In this document: in pieces, positions 1 to 8,760 of the stretch
How positions within the stretch are numbered: position 1 is the first letter of the stretch
Layout: every line of letters starts with the position of its first letter
Assembly: GCA_009995595.1 (NCBI GenBank)
Contig: JAACPE010000003.1
Location: forward strand, 76,871 to 111,478
DNA: 34,608 nt
Reading direction: 5' to 3'
Origin: Alphaproteobacteria bacterium
Lineage (GTDB): Bacteria; Pseudomonadota; Alphaproteobacteria; Micavibrionales; Micavibrionaceae
The notes under the pieces: generated by a model
Database searches by the model: none
Told to the model about the DNA's origin: nothing
What the model saw: the letters and a program-made list of their open reading frames with translations, nothing else
Program-made: the position numbers and the translations under genes

Positions 1-138
1 GAGACAATCATGGGCTTTAAAGCTGATGGTGAGAAATGTGTCCGTTGTTGGAAAGTGCTTCCTGAAGTGACGCAGCATGCTGAGCATCTGTGCAATCGTT
101 GTGATCATGTTGTTCATGCCAAGCAAAAGGCCGCGTAA
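1..138 (+). CDS. ileS: Isoleucyl-tRNA synthetase, C-terminal end (partial)
   Basis: Only the last 45 codons are inside the window; the 5' part lies upstream. The reading frame open from base 1 ends in TAA at 136-138. It encodes the C-terminal zinc-binding module of bacterial IleRS: a CVRCW pair (KCVRCWKV) followed about 16 residues later by a second pair, LCNRC. These four cysteines bind zinc in the family and support charging of tRNA-Ile in the cytoplasm. The stop codon directly abuts the lspA start, and ileS-lspA is a common bacterial pair, so the two are probably cotranscribed. The identification rests on the zinc module plus context. Confidence 0.93.
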   Translation, partial: ETIMGFKADGEKCVRCWKVLPEVTQHAEHLCNRCDHVVHAKQKAA

Positions 139-699
139 ATGGCGGCGTTTTTTGAAAGGAAGAAAAAGCCGCTTGTTGGCCTTGCCCTTATTATTGGAAT
201 GATCCTTGTCGATCAACTCACCAAATGGGCGATTGTTGAGCGCGTTTTAATGCCAGCGCGCCACCCTGATATGATTCCCCTTGGTTTGGTGGAGTGGTTT
301 GGCAATCCTGATAAGCTAGGGCCTGTTTCAATAACAGTATTTCCCTTTTTTAACCTTTCTATGGTTTGGAATCATGGCATTAGTTTTGGCCTGTTTCAGA
401 GCGATACGCCGTATTTTCTGATTGGCCTTGCCTTACTTATTTCCGTCATTTTTGCTGTATGGCTATGGCGGTCAACGGCATGGACGCAAGCAATCGCGCT
501 CTCGATGGTGATTGGCGGGGCGCTTGGCAATGTGATTGACCGCTTTCATTTTGGCGCAGTCGCTGACTTTTTTGATTTTCATATTATGGGATGGCATTAC
601 CCCGCCTTTAATATGGCTGATAGCTTTATCACCATAGGGATTGCCATTTTGGTCTTTGATAGCGTATTCTTAGAGCCGAAAAGAAACCCATCCAAATAA
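139..699 (+). CDS. lspA: Lipoprotein signal peptidase (signal peptidase II)
   Basis: Inner-membrane aspartic protease that removes the signal peptide of diacylglyceryl-modified prolipoproteins. The 186-residue product has the family landmarks in order: VDQLTKW near residues 24-30, NHGISFGLF in the middle, GNVIDR with catalytic Asp134, and FNMADSFI with catalytic Asp161. Several hydrophobic segments fit the usual four-helix topology. It is slightly longer than the typical 160-170 residues because of a basic N-terminal stretch and a longer loop after the first helix. The ATG follows the ileS stop with no spacer; an AAGG inside the ileS end may serve as ribosome binding site. The next gene encodes a lipoprotein, a likely substrate. 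Confidence 0.96.
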   Translation: MAAFFERKKKPLVGLALIIGMILVDQLTKWAIVERVLMPARHPDMIPLGLVEWFGNPDKLGPVSITVFPFFNLSMVWNHGISFGLFQSDTPYFLIGLALLISVIFAVWLWRSTAWTQAIALSMVIGGALGNVIDRFHFGAVADFFDFHIMGWHYPAFNMADSFITIGIAILVFDSVFLEPKRNPSK

Positions 700-718
700 C
701 AGGATTTGAGTACAAGAT

Positions 719-1261
719 ATGACATATAAAACAGCCTTTTTAGCCCTTATCGCCTTACCAATCAGTTTTGCGCTTATTGGATGTGAAAGCACGAAAGAGC
801 AGTTTGATTTTTCAAAAAAAGCCCCCGATGAGTTTGCCATTGTAAAACGCGCACCTCTTGAAATGCCGCCGAACTTTAATCTTCGTCCGCCGCGCCCCGG
901 TCAAGCCCGCCCCCAAGAGGATTCTGCCGTTGATGAAGCCAAGCAGGCTATTTTTGGTGAAGAAGGAGTGAGCGTCGCACAAACTGAAGCTGCGCCTGTT
1001 AGCGAAGGCGAATCCATTCTTCTTCAAAAGTCAGGTGTTGATTTAACAGCGCCTAATATTCGCGATGTAATTGATGCAGAAACACAGCAATTAAATAAAG
1101 AGAACAAGCCCACGATTGATCGTATTTTAGGTGTAACTGGAAAAAAATATGAAGCGCCCTCAAGCGTTGTGAATGCGCGCGCCGAGTCTGAACGTATTCA
1201 AACCAACATTGAACAAGGCAAATCTGTGAGTGATGGTGCAACACCAACGGTTAAAAAATAG
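719..1261 (+). CDS. DUF3035-type outer-membrane lipoprotein
   Basis: A 180-residue predicted lipoprotein. A hydrophobic signal sequence ends in the lipobox LIGC with Cys22 as the lipidated residue; the next residue is Glu rather than Asp, consistent with outer-membrane sorting in the usual rule. The mature part opens with APDEFAIVKRAPLEMPPNF followed by a proline-rich stretch (LRPPRPGQARP), the hallmark of DUF3035 proteins of Alphaproteobacteria. The rest is hydrophilic with no enzyme motif. It sits 19 bases after lspA and just before two M16 peptidase genes, an envelope-flavoured neighbourhood. The molecular role is unknown; the family call comes from recalled sequence pattern. Confidence 0.8.
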   Translation: MTYKTAFLALIALPISFALIGCESTKEQFDFSKKAPDEFAIVKRAPLEMPPNFNLRPPRPGQARPQEDSAVDEAKQAIFGEEGVSVAQTEAAPVSEGESILLQKSGVDLTAPNIRDVIDAETQQLNKENKPTIDRILGVTGKKYEAPSSVVNARAESERIQTNIEQGKSVSDGATPTVKK

Positions 1262-1265
1262 ACCA

Positions 1266-2663
1266 ATGCCTCAATCGCCCACAAAGCCCCCCTTCGCCAA
1301 AATTATACTGGCTAGTTTTGCGTTTTTTTTATTCTGCATGTGTGTTTCTCCTGTCGCTTTTGCGAAAGTGTTTAATGCGCAAACTTTGACCCTCGATAAT
1401 GGCCTGCAAATTGTGGTTGTGAACAATAAACGCAGCCCCGTGATCACGCATATGATTTGGTACAAAGTAGGCGCCGCTGATGAGCAAGCTGGGTTTTCAG
1501 GCATGGCGCATTACTTGGAGCATCTGTTGTTTAAGGGCACGGATAAATATGAACCGGGTGAATTTTCACGAACCGTTAAGCGATATGGCGGCAATGATAA
1601 TGCTTTTACCTCTTATGATTTCACCGCCTATTTCCAAAGCATCGGTAAAGAGCATTTAGAAAAAATGATGATCATGGAAGCCGATCGCATGTTGAATGCC
1701 GCGCCGCCGCCAGAGCATTATGCATCAGAAAAACAAGTTGTTTTAGAAGAGCGTCGCCAAAACACAGAAAATGACCCGCGCAGTTTATTTAACGAACAAA
1801 TGCGTAGCATCATGTTTGTCAATCACCCCTATGGCACGCCTGTCATTGGATGGATGGATGAAATTAAGACTTATGAGTGGAATGACGTTAAAGCATTTTA
1901 TGACCGTTGGTATGCCCCCAACAATGCGATTGTGATTATTAGCGGTGACGTCACGATGGATGATGTCAAACCGATTGCTGAAAAAACTTATGGCATTTTA
2001 CCTGTTAAGGATATTCCCTCAAAAACCCGTCCTGTTTTACCACCCTCTTATGCGCTCACAACGTTAAGTAAATCACATCCTGCCATTCATGAACCGTCTT
2101 TTCAAAAAATATTTTTAGGGCCAAGCTATGCGAGTAATCGTCAAGAGGCGCTTGCGCTTGATATTTTACAAGAAATCTTAAGCGGCGGGCCAACCACACG
2201 TCTTTATAAATCTTTGGTGGTTGATCAAAAAATCGCAATTTCTGCGGGCATGGCGTCGTCTTCTGATGCGCTTGATTTTGGAACACTCTGGCTTTATGGG
2301 ACGCCAAGTGCAGGCATATCTTTACCCGATTTAGAAAAAGCAATTGAAGCCGAAGTTCAAAACATCATTCAAAATGGAGTGACCGATCAAGAGGTTGCCG
2401 ATGCCATTCTGCGCATGCAAGATGCCGCTATCTTTGCCCGTGATAGCCTCTCTGGCCCTGCTATGATTATTGGACGGGCGATGACAACAGGTCAAAGCCT
2501 TGATGAAATTGAAAATTGGCCACAAGATATTGCAAAAATTACAGCCGAGGATGTGAAGGCAGTTGCGGCTAAATACCTTAATCCAAGCGTCCCTTATCAC
2601 CGCGCGCCTGTAACAGGTTATTTAACGCCGCAAGCAGGAGACTTAGCAGGAGATAAAGAATGA
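1266..2663 (+). CDS. M16 family zinc peptidase, catalytic subunit
   Basis: Predicted secreted, periplasmic M16B (pitrilysin/mitochondrial processing peptidase-like) metallopeptidase of about 465 residues. A signal peptide (hydrophobic core IILASFAFFLFCMCVSPVAFA) precedes the inverted zinc motif HYLEH at about residues 82-86, with Glu85 as general base. The third ligand is in VVLEERRQ about 76 residues later. The C-terminal half lacks the R-x-x-x-GL-x-Y element, which the downstream gene supplies. I chose the ATG at 1266, five bases after the lipoprotein stop; an in-frame GTG at 1230 would add 12 residues inside the upstream gene and ahead of the signal peptide. The stop overlaps the next start as ATGA. 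Confidence 0.93.
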   Translation: MPQSPTKPPFAKIILASFAFFLFCMCVSPVAFAKVFNAQTLTLDNGLQIVVVNNKRSPVITHMIWYKVGAADEQAGFSGMAHYLEHLLFKGTDKYEPGEFSRTVKRYGGNDNAFTSYDFTAYFQSIGKEHLEKMMIMEADRMLNAAPPPEHYASEKQVVLEERRQNTENDPRSLFNEQMRSIMFVNHPYGTPVIGWMDEIKTYEWNDVKAFYDRWYAPNNAIVIISGDVTMDDVKPIAEKTYGILPVKDIPSKTRPVLPPSYALTTLSKSHPAIHEPSFQKIFLGPSYASNRQEALALDILQEILSGGPTTRLYKSLVVDQKIAISAGMASSSDALDFGTLWLYGTPSAGISLPDLEKAIEAEVQNIIQNGVTDQEVADAILRMQDAAIFARDSLSGPAMIIGRAMTTGQSLDEIENWPQDIAKITAEDVKAVAAKYLNPSVPYHRAPVTGYLTPQAGDLAGDKE

Positions 2664-4006
2664 GAATTTTATTTTGCCTGTTTATTTTATTGTGCACGCC
2701 CATCATAGCAAACGCACAAGAGCGTGTTTTAGATATTCAAGAAGTTGTTAGTGCGAGCGGAATTAAAGCCTGGCTTATAGAAGATGAGAGCCTGCCTATT
2801 ATTTCTTTGGAGTTTTCCTTTAAGGGTGCAGGATCAATTAATGAAAGCCTTGACCAGCAAGGAGTGTCAAAACTACTCTCAAACATGCTTGATGAGGGCG
2901 CGGGGGATTTAGACAGCCAAGCATTTCAAAAAGCGCTCAGTGATCATTCAATCAGTCTTTCCTTTAGCGGAAGTCGCGACCATTTTGGCGGCCAAGTCAA
3001 AACCTTATCGCGCCATAAAGATAAGGCCTTTAATTTACTTTCTATGGCTCTATCAAGCCCGCGCTTTGATTCAGAGCCATTAGAGAGAATGAAAAAGTCC
3101 AATATCAGCCGTATTAAATCTTCCCTTACTGACCCAGATTGGATTGCGGCACGTCTTCAAAATGACCTGATTTATAAGGGCCATCCCTATGCACAAAATA
3201 GTGGTGGTACAATTTCAACGTTAGAGCTTATTAGTGCAGATGACTTGCGTGCCTATAAAGATAAATATTTGACCCGCAATCGGCTTATTGTATCTGCTGC
3301 GGGGGATATTGATGCAAAAGAGTTAGCCTTAATCCTTGATCAAATTTTTCAAAGCATACCCGAGAATGAATTAAGTCATAAAGAGGTTCCTTTTAAGCCG
3401 CAAACGGGAACATACTTATATTCAAAAGATATTCCGCAAACAATTATTGAGATAAGCTATCCTGCGTTTGACCGAAATGATCCCGATTATTACGCGGCGC
3501 AGGTTTTTAATTACATTTTTGGCGGTGGCGGTTTTGGATCGCGTCTCATGGAAGAAGTACGCGAAAAACAAGGACTGACCTATGGGATTTATAGCGGGTT
3601 TTCTTTTTTGGATCAGGCACAAAATTTATCTATTTCGACATCAACACAAAATGATAAAGTTGATGATGTTCTAAAAATAATTAATCAAGAAATTGAAAAA
3701 ATTCAAAACACACCTGTTGGTGGCGATGAATTACAAAATGCAAAAGATTATCTTATTGGATCTGTGCCCCTGACGTTAACATCGACTGATAAAATTTCAG
3801 GAACGGCGCTTGGCATGCTCAGCAATGCCCGTCCGATTGACTATTTGGATACTTATGGCGATAAAATTGGAGCAATCACAAGTGAGGATATCCAGCGTGT
3901 TGCTCGCCGCATTTTGATAAAAGAAAATCAGACAATAGTTTTTGTTGGACAGCCGCAAAGCGCTATAAAAACAAACGCAATCACGGAAATACCTAATGTC
4001 CAATAA
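2660..4006 (+). CDS. M16 family peptidase-like protein, non-catalytic partner
   Basis: A 448-residue M16 paralogue with a signal peptide (MRILFCLFILLCTPIIANA). Where active members have HxxEH it reads GVSKLLSNMLDEGAG, so the zinc ligands are absent and it should not hydrolyse peptides alone. It keeps the C-terminal substrate-binding element REKQGLTYGIYSGF, which the upstream subunit lacks. This matches the heterodimeric M16B arrangement in which one subunit carries the zinc site and the other the Arg/Tyr pair. Its start overlaps the upstream stop by four bases, implying translational coupling and matched amounts of the two proteins. Substrates cannot be told from sequence. The end overlaps the pgi start by 11 bases. 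Confidence 0.92.
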   Translation: MRILFCLFILLCTPIIANAQERVLDIQEVVSASGIKAWLIEDESLPIISLEFSFKGAGSINESLDQQGVSKLLSNMLDEGAGDLDSQAFQKALSDHSISLSFSGSRDHFGGQVKTLSRHKDKAFNLLSMALSSPRFDSEPLERMKKSNISRIKSSLTDPDWIAARLQNDLIYKGHPYAQNSGGTISTLELISADDLRAYKDKYLTRNRLIVSAAGDIDAKELALILDQIFQSIPENELSHKEVPFKPQTGTYLYSKDIPQTIIEISYPAFDRNDPDYYAAQVFNYIFGGGGFGSRLMEEVREKQGLTYGIYSGFSFLDQAQNLSISTSTQNDKVDDVLKIINQEIEKIQNTPVGGDELQNAKDYLIGSVPLTLTSTDKISGTALGMLSNARPIDYLDTYGDKIGAITSEDIQRVARRILIKENQTIVFVGQPQSAIKTNAITEIPNVQ

Positions 4007-5534
4007 TCCTACCCAAAGTGCACAGTGGAAAGAATTAGTGTTGCAACACGCCGCCACACAGAGCGATTCTATCGAAGGTTATTTTAAAAGCGATCACAAG
4101 CGTGCCGAGCGTTTTAGCCTATCGATTGACGGGCTTTTATATGATTTTTCAAAAACCCAGATCACTGAAAAAACGCGTGATCTTTTATTAAATCTTGCAC
4201 ATTGGGCAAATATCCCAAATGCGATTGACGCCCTTTTTAAGGGCGAAGAAGTAAATTCGACCGAGAATAAAGCTGCGCTTCATACAAAATTACGCAGTGA
4301 AAATGTTGATTTATCGGAGATTGAAACCTTAAGTGAAAAAATCAGAGCCGGTCAATTTTTAGGCGCAACAGGAAAACCGATAAATCATATCATTCATATT
4401 GGTCTTGGCGGATCAGACCTTGGCCCGCGCCTTGTATATGATGCCCTTTTAGAAATCAAACATCCTTCTTTAGATTTTTCATTTTTATCAAATGCTGATG
4501 GTACGGACATAAACCGTATTTTAAAAAAGAGCGATCCGGAAACAACACTTTTTATTATTGTTTCAAAAAGTTTTACAACGCATGAAACTCTAATGAACGC
4601 CAAAACAGCGCAAGATTGGCTCCATGCCAATATTCAAGGTGATAAAAATATTCTAGCCCATCATTTTATAGGAGTGACAGCGTACAAGGAAAAAGCCATA
4701 GATTATGGGTTGTCTGCAGCAAATATCATTACATTTGATGACAACGTCAATGGCCGTTTTAGTGTATGGTCTACCGTGGGTCTTAGCCTGTGTATTGCCT
4801 TTGGCATTAAAGAATTTAAAGATTTTTTATCGGGTGCGTCCGCGATGGATATGCATTTTAAGAATGCCCCTCTTGATAAAAACATACCCTGCCTGATGGC
4901 TTTAGTAGATATATGGCACAGAAATTTTAATGACTATAGATCAAAAGCTATTTTACCTTATGCCGAAGAACTAAAGAAGTTCCCGTCTTATTTGCGCCAA
5001 TTGGAAATGGAATCAAATGGAAAGTCCATCGATTTAGACGGCCAGCATATTCATTCATACCAAACGTCCCCTATCGTTTTTGGTGAAGTTGGAACCAATA
5101 GCCAGCACAGCTTTTTCCAGCTTTTGCATCAAGGCACTAATCGTGTGCCTTGCGAATTTATTGGCGCTATTACACCCAATCATGAATATGCGGCCCATCA
5201 TATTGCCTTGCTCAATAATATGCTCGCACAATCTCAAGCCTTAATGCAGGGCAAAGAGAGCGCAGAACCCCATCGCCGCTTTGCGGGCAATAGGCCAAGC
5301 ACAACACTTTTGCTTAACAAAATTGATGCTTTTCACCTTGGTATGCTGATTGCACTTTATGAGCATAAAGTCTATGTGCAGAGCGTTATTTGGAACATTA
5401 ATTGTTTTGACCAATTTGGTGTAGAGCTTGGTAAAGAAATGGCGCTTAAGATTAGTCAGCAAGATTTAGCGGGCGCCGATGGGTCAACAACACGGCTCCA
5501 CCGAATAATTAAAGACAAACAAGGCATAAAATAG
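3996..5534 (+). CDS. pgi: Glucose-6-phosphate isomerase
   Basis: Interconverts glucose 6-phosphate and fructose 6-phosphate in the cytoplasm. The 512-residue product shows the SIS-domain sugar-phosphate element GLGGSDLGPRL, the VSKSFTTHETL phosphate loop, DNVNGRFSVWSTVGL (signature 1 region), the glutamate-bearing GEVGTNSQHSFFQLLHQGT (Glu364), an HH pair at 401-402 near the ring-opening histidine, and FDQFGVELGKEMA with catalytic Lys480. Signature 1 normally has Gly-Gly-Arg; here the first Gly is Asn. At 512 residues it is on the short side for the family. It overlaps the end of the upstream M16 gene by 11 bases, so it is probably in the same transcript though functionally unrelated. Confidence 0.97.
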   Translation: MSNNPTQSAQWKELVLQHAATQSDSIEGYFKSDHKRAERFSLSIDGLLYDFSKTQITEKTRDLLLNLAHWANIPNAIDALFKGEEVNSTENKAALHTKLRSENVDLSEIETLSEKIRAGQFLGATGKPINHIIHIGLGGSDLGPRLVYDALLEIKHPSLDFSFLSNADGTDINRILKKSDPETTLFIIVSKSFTTHETLMNAKTAQDWLHANIQGDKNILAHHFIGVTAYKEKAIDYGLSAANIITFDDNVNGRFSVWSTVGLSLCIAFGIKEFKDFLSGASAMDMHFKNAPLDKNIPCLMALVDIWHRNFNDYRSKAILPYAEELKKFPSYLRQLEMESNGKSIDLDGQHIHSYQTSPIVFGEVGTNSQHSFFQLLHQGTNRVPCEFIGAITPNHEYAAHHIALLNNMLAQSQALMQGKESAEPHRRFAGNRPSTTLLLNKIDAFHLGMLIALYEHKVYVQSVIWNINCFDQFGVELGKEMALKISQQDLAGADGSTTRLHRIIKDKQGIK

Positions 5535-5594
5535 TACTTTATTTGTAGTCTATCACTATGAAATCATTCAATAAAGATAATTTGTGAGAATATT

Positions 5595-6896
5595 ATGAGC
5601 AGTAAAATCCCCTCCGCAAGTAATCTGGTCCGTTTTAGCCAAAGTGATCTGGATGAGGTGATTAAACTCCATAAATATTTTACAATAGGCAGAAAAGGCG
5701 GCGCGCGCGCAGCGCTTAAGTTTTTAGACCTCTCTAAACTCGATTTTCGCGGAGCGGATTTATCACAGGCTGATTTTACGGGATCTTGTTTAATGAACGC
5801 TAATCTCTCTCGTGGGAAATTCGTCTCAGCCTGTTTTTATGCGTGCGATCTACGAAATGCTAACCTTGAAAATGCCGATTTTAAGCGGGCTGATTTTAGG
5901 GGCGCTTATGTTGCAGGGGCAAATCTTTCAGGCGCAGATTTAGATTCTGCTGATCTTCGTGAAGGAAAAATTATGGAACAAAACTCTGATGGGACTATTT
6001 CCAACAGAAAGCGCGCTGGCACAAAAGGCACAGAAAATACATGGAATGCGATTTTTACAGGCGCGCAGCTAACCGAAACCAATTTATCTGGTGTTAAAGC
6101 GATCTCTGCTGATTTTTCTGATGCAGATATGAGCGGTGTGACTATTAATGAGGCTGACCTTACAGGTGTGAGCTTTGAGGGAGCAAACCTCACAGACGCT
6201 GATTTTACGGGGTCAAATCTCACAAATGCAAACCTTCAAGATTCAATTATGCAAGGGACCGTCCTTAAATCTGTTGAGATGCAAGGCGCGATTACAGGTT
6301 CAAAATCAGGTGGATCTATGGGCGAAACACTGGAAGAACGGGGTCAAAACCTTGAGGAGCTTCTTGATTCTCATAAAGCATGGATTGCCTCAGCAGGGCG
6401 CGATGGCAGTCAAATGGATCTAAGCGGCGTGGATTTAAGGCCGATGACAACCCTTAATAGTTACCCTTTAACCGCAATTAAGGCCATTGGCGCCAATTTT
6501 ATTGATATGGACTTAACCAAGGTTAAAATGCAAAGCGCGATCCTCAATGAGTGTAGTTTTCGTGATAGCCGCATGATGGGCGCCGATTTGCGTGGCTCAT
6601 CGCTTCAAAATGCTACTTTTGCGCGAGCCAATTTGCAAGATGCTAATTTTTCAGGCCTTAAATTCGATAATCCTAATGGGGGAAGTGTCCGCATACAGCG
6701 TACAAACATGAGCGGCGCGATCTTTCGCTACGCTGATCTCACCAACGTGAATATGCGCGATGCAATCCTTATGGGGGCTGATTTGACGGGGGCAAAATTG
6801 GACAATACCGATTTACGCCACGCCGACTTAACGGGCGCCATATTGGATAACACCGACTTATCCCTAGCCCGTAAGCAAGATGCAATTATTGATTGA
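5595..6896 (+). CDS. Pentapeptide-repeat protein with two capped modules
   Basis: A 433-residue protein made largely of A(D/N)LXX pentapeptide repeats, which fold as a right-handed quadrilateral beta-helix. Repeats occupy roughly residues 50-125 and 150-235, then again 275-430. Each block is preceded by a similar non-repeat cap: VIKLHKYFTIGRKGG near the N terminus and LLDSHKAWIASAGRDGS at about residues 255-270, sharing HKx(F/W) and GRxG. A Gly/Ser/Glu-rich linker separates the halves. There is no signal peptide or membrane segment, so it is probably cytoplasmic. The family includes DNA-mimic gyrase protectors and effector scaffolds, but no function can be assigned here. It follows pgi by 60 bases; the ribosome binding site is weak. 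Confidence 0.85.
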   Translation: MSSKIPSASNLVRFSQSDLDEVIKLHKYFTIGRKGGARAALKFLDLSKLDFRGADLSQADFTGSCLMNANLSRGKFVSACFYACDLRNANLENADFKRADFRGAYVAGANLSGADLDSADLREGKIMEQNSDGTISNRKRAGTKGTENTWNAIFTGAQLTETNLSGVKAISADFSDADMSGVTINEADLTGVSFEGANLTDADFTGSNLTNANLQDSIMQGTVLKSVEMQGAITGSKSGGSMGETLEERGQNLEELLDSHKAWIASAGRDGSQMDLSGVDLRPMTTLNSYPLTAIKAIGANFIDMDLTKVKMQSAILNECSFRDSRMMGADLRGSSLQNATFARANLQDANFSGLKFDNPNGGSVRIQRTNMSGAIFRYADLTNVNMRDAILMGADLTGAKLDNTDLRHADLTGAILDNTDLSLARKQDAIID

Positions 6897-6928
6897 TAAT
6901 ACCCGCAAAACCGCTCTATTCTGAGGCT

Positions 6929-8758
6929 ATGCCTATACGTCATTTACCCGATTATCTGGTTAATCAGATTGCTGCTGGTGAGGTTATTGAACGCCCCGCT
7001 GCCGCAGTCAAAGAGCTTGTTGAAAATGCAATTGATGCAGGATCAACGCAAATTGATATTGATGTACGTGATGGGGGTAAAACACTTATTTCTATTCGAG
7101 ATAATGGGATTGGTATGGACGCTGCTGATCTTAAATCAGCCATGTGCCGTCATGCCACATCAAAACTCCCCGATGATGATTTGGTCAATATTCATCACCT
7201 TGGTTTTCGCGGCGAGGCTCTCCCGTCCATTGGCGCGGTCAGCCGCTTGTCAATTAAATCAAAACCAGCGTTTAGCAATGAGGCATGGGAAATCCAAGTT
7301 CATGGGGGCCATGATAAGGGTATTTCACCAGCCGCGCATGGGAATGGCACAACAATTGAAGTGCGTGATTTATTTTATGCGACCCCTGCCCGCCTTAAGT
7401 TTTTAAAATCCGATCGCGCAGAATTTTCGGCAATCAAAGATAGCCTCTCGCGGATTGCGATGGCGTTTCCTGCTATTGGTTTTAAGCTTGTTCATAATGA
7501 TAAAACAGCGATGCTCTTGCCGCCAGAGCAAGGCACGTTAATCGAGCAACGGCGTGAGCGTTTGGCGGCCATTATCGGTAAAGAATTTGGTGAAAATTGT
7601 GTTCCTGTTGAAGCAATACGCGATGAATTATCCGTGACAGGTTATGCTGGCCTCCCCACGCTCAGCCGCGCTAATACAATGCAGCAATATCTTTTTGTTA
7701 ATGGGCGGCCTGTAAAAGACAGGCTTTTACTGGGTTGTATTCGCGCCGCCTATATGGATGTATTGCATAGCGGGCGGCATCCTATCGTTGCGCTTTATAT
7801 TGATCTACCACCTTCTATGGTTGATGTGAATGTTCATCCCGCCAAAGCGGAGGTAAGGTTTCAAGATGCAGGTCACATTCGCGGGCTGATGATTACGGCG
7901 CTAAAGCATGCTCTACTAGAGGCCGGCATGGCAACATCAAGCACACTTTCTTTTAGTGCGCTTGCAAAAACACGCCAACATACTATGCCCTCGATGCCGA
8001 TGAACCGCGGCGCTTTTTCTGCCGTCCCCTCATCTTATTATTGTCAAAGCCAAAAAAGATTAAGCACAGCGCTTGGGGAAAAGGAGCAAGAATTTTATAA
8101 TATACCGCAGCATATAGGCTCATATCATCCCAGTGCACGCAGTGAAGAAATTGAGATCGATCAAGATCAATCGGCCTTCCCCCTTGGCGCGGCGCGCGCG
8201 CAAATTCACGAAAATTATATTATTGCCCAAAGCGATCAAGGCCTTGTGATCATAGATCAACACGCCGCCCATGAGCGCCTTGTGTATGAGAAATTTAAAA
8301 CCCAGATGAATGAAAATGGTGTCATTTCTCAAGGGCTTTTAGTGCCTGACGTCATAGATTTTGACGAGACCAAAGCGGCGCATTTATTAGAGCATAAAGA
8401 CTCTTTTAAAAAATTAGGTCTTGATATTGATAGCTTTGGCGCAGGGTCTATTATTGTGCGATCTGTACCCGACATTTTAGGAGATAAAATAAACCTTAAA
8501 GGCTTATTGAACGACATTTTAGACGAGCTAGAAGATCAGGATCAATCCACTGTATTAGAAAAAAAACTACATGATGTGTTATCAACCATGGCTTGCCATG
8601 GCTCTGTGCGCTCTGGGCGACGCATGAACAGCGCAGAGATGAATGCCTTGCTGCGCGACATGGAAAAAACAGATAATTCAGGCCATTGCAACCATGGCAG
8701 ACCGACCTATATTACGTTAGACTTAAAAGACATCGAAAAACTATTTGGTAGAAGGTAA
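6929..8758 (+). CDS. mutL: DNA mismatch repair protein MutL with endonuclease motif
   Basis: Mismatch-repair matchmaker linking MutS recognition to strand incision. The N-terminal GHKL ATPase is intact: ELVENAIDAGS, IRDNGIGMD, HATSKL, GFRGEALPSIG and the YATPARLKFLKS loop. The C-terminal dimerisation domain contains DQHAAHERLVYE, a full DQHA(x)2E(x)4E metal site starting at Asp443, plus ACHGSVRSGRRM and CNHGRP. This is the nicking type of MutL, typical of bacteria without MutH. I start at ATG 6929, which has GAGG just upstream and gives the canonical MPIRHLPDYLVNQIAAGEVI; the frame is open further upstream but without a credible start. The length, 609 residues, is normal. Confidence 0.97.
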   Translation: MPIRHLPDYLVNQIAAGEVIERPAAAVKELVENAIDAGSTQIDIDVRDGGKTLISIRDNGIGMDAADLKSAMCRHATSKLPDDDLVNIHHLGFRGEALPSIGAVSRLSIKSKPAFSNEAWEIQVHGGHDKGISPAAHGNGTTIEVRDLFYATPARLKFLKSDRAEFSAIKDSLSRIAMAFPAIGFKLVHNDKTAMLLPPEQGTLIEQRRERLAAIIGKEFGENCVPVEAIRDELSVTGYAGLPTLSRANTMQQYLFVNGRPVKDRLLLGCIRAAYMDVLHSGRHPIVALYIDLPPSMVDVNVHPAKAEVRFQDAGHIRGLMITALKHALLEAGMATSSTLSFSALAKTRQHTMPSMPMNRGAFSAVPSSYYCQSQKRLSTALGEKEQEFYNIPQHIGSYHPSARSEEIEIDQDQSAFPLGAARAQIHENYIIAQSDQGLVIIDQHAAHERLVYEKFKTQMNENGVISQGLLVPDVIDFDETKAAHLLEHKDSFKKLGLDIDSFGAGSIIVRSVPDILGDKINLKGLLNDILDELEDQDQSTVLEKKLHDVLSTMACHGSVRSGRRMNSAEMNALLRDMEKTDNSGHCNHGRPTYITLDLKDIEKLFGRR

Positions 8759-8760
8759 AA

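Noticed and set aside
5906-6223. A 105-codon minus-strand frame opposite the pentapeptide-repeat gene
   Set aside because: Its regular pattern is the complement of the pentapeptide codons, not an independent gene.
5740-6890. Apparent tandem DNA repeats
   Set aside because: Periodic 15-base similarity is degenerate at DNA level and explained by protein pentapeptides; there are no direct repeats with spacers, so it is neither a CRISPR array nor a satellite.
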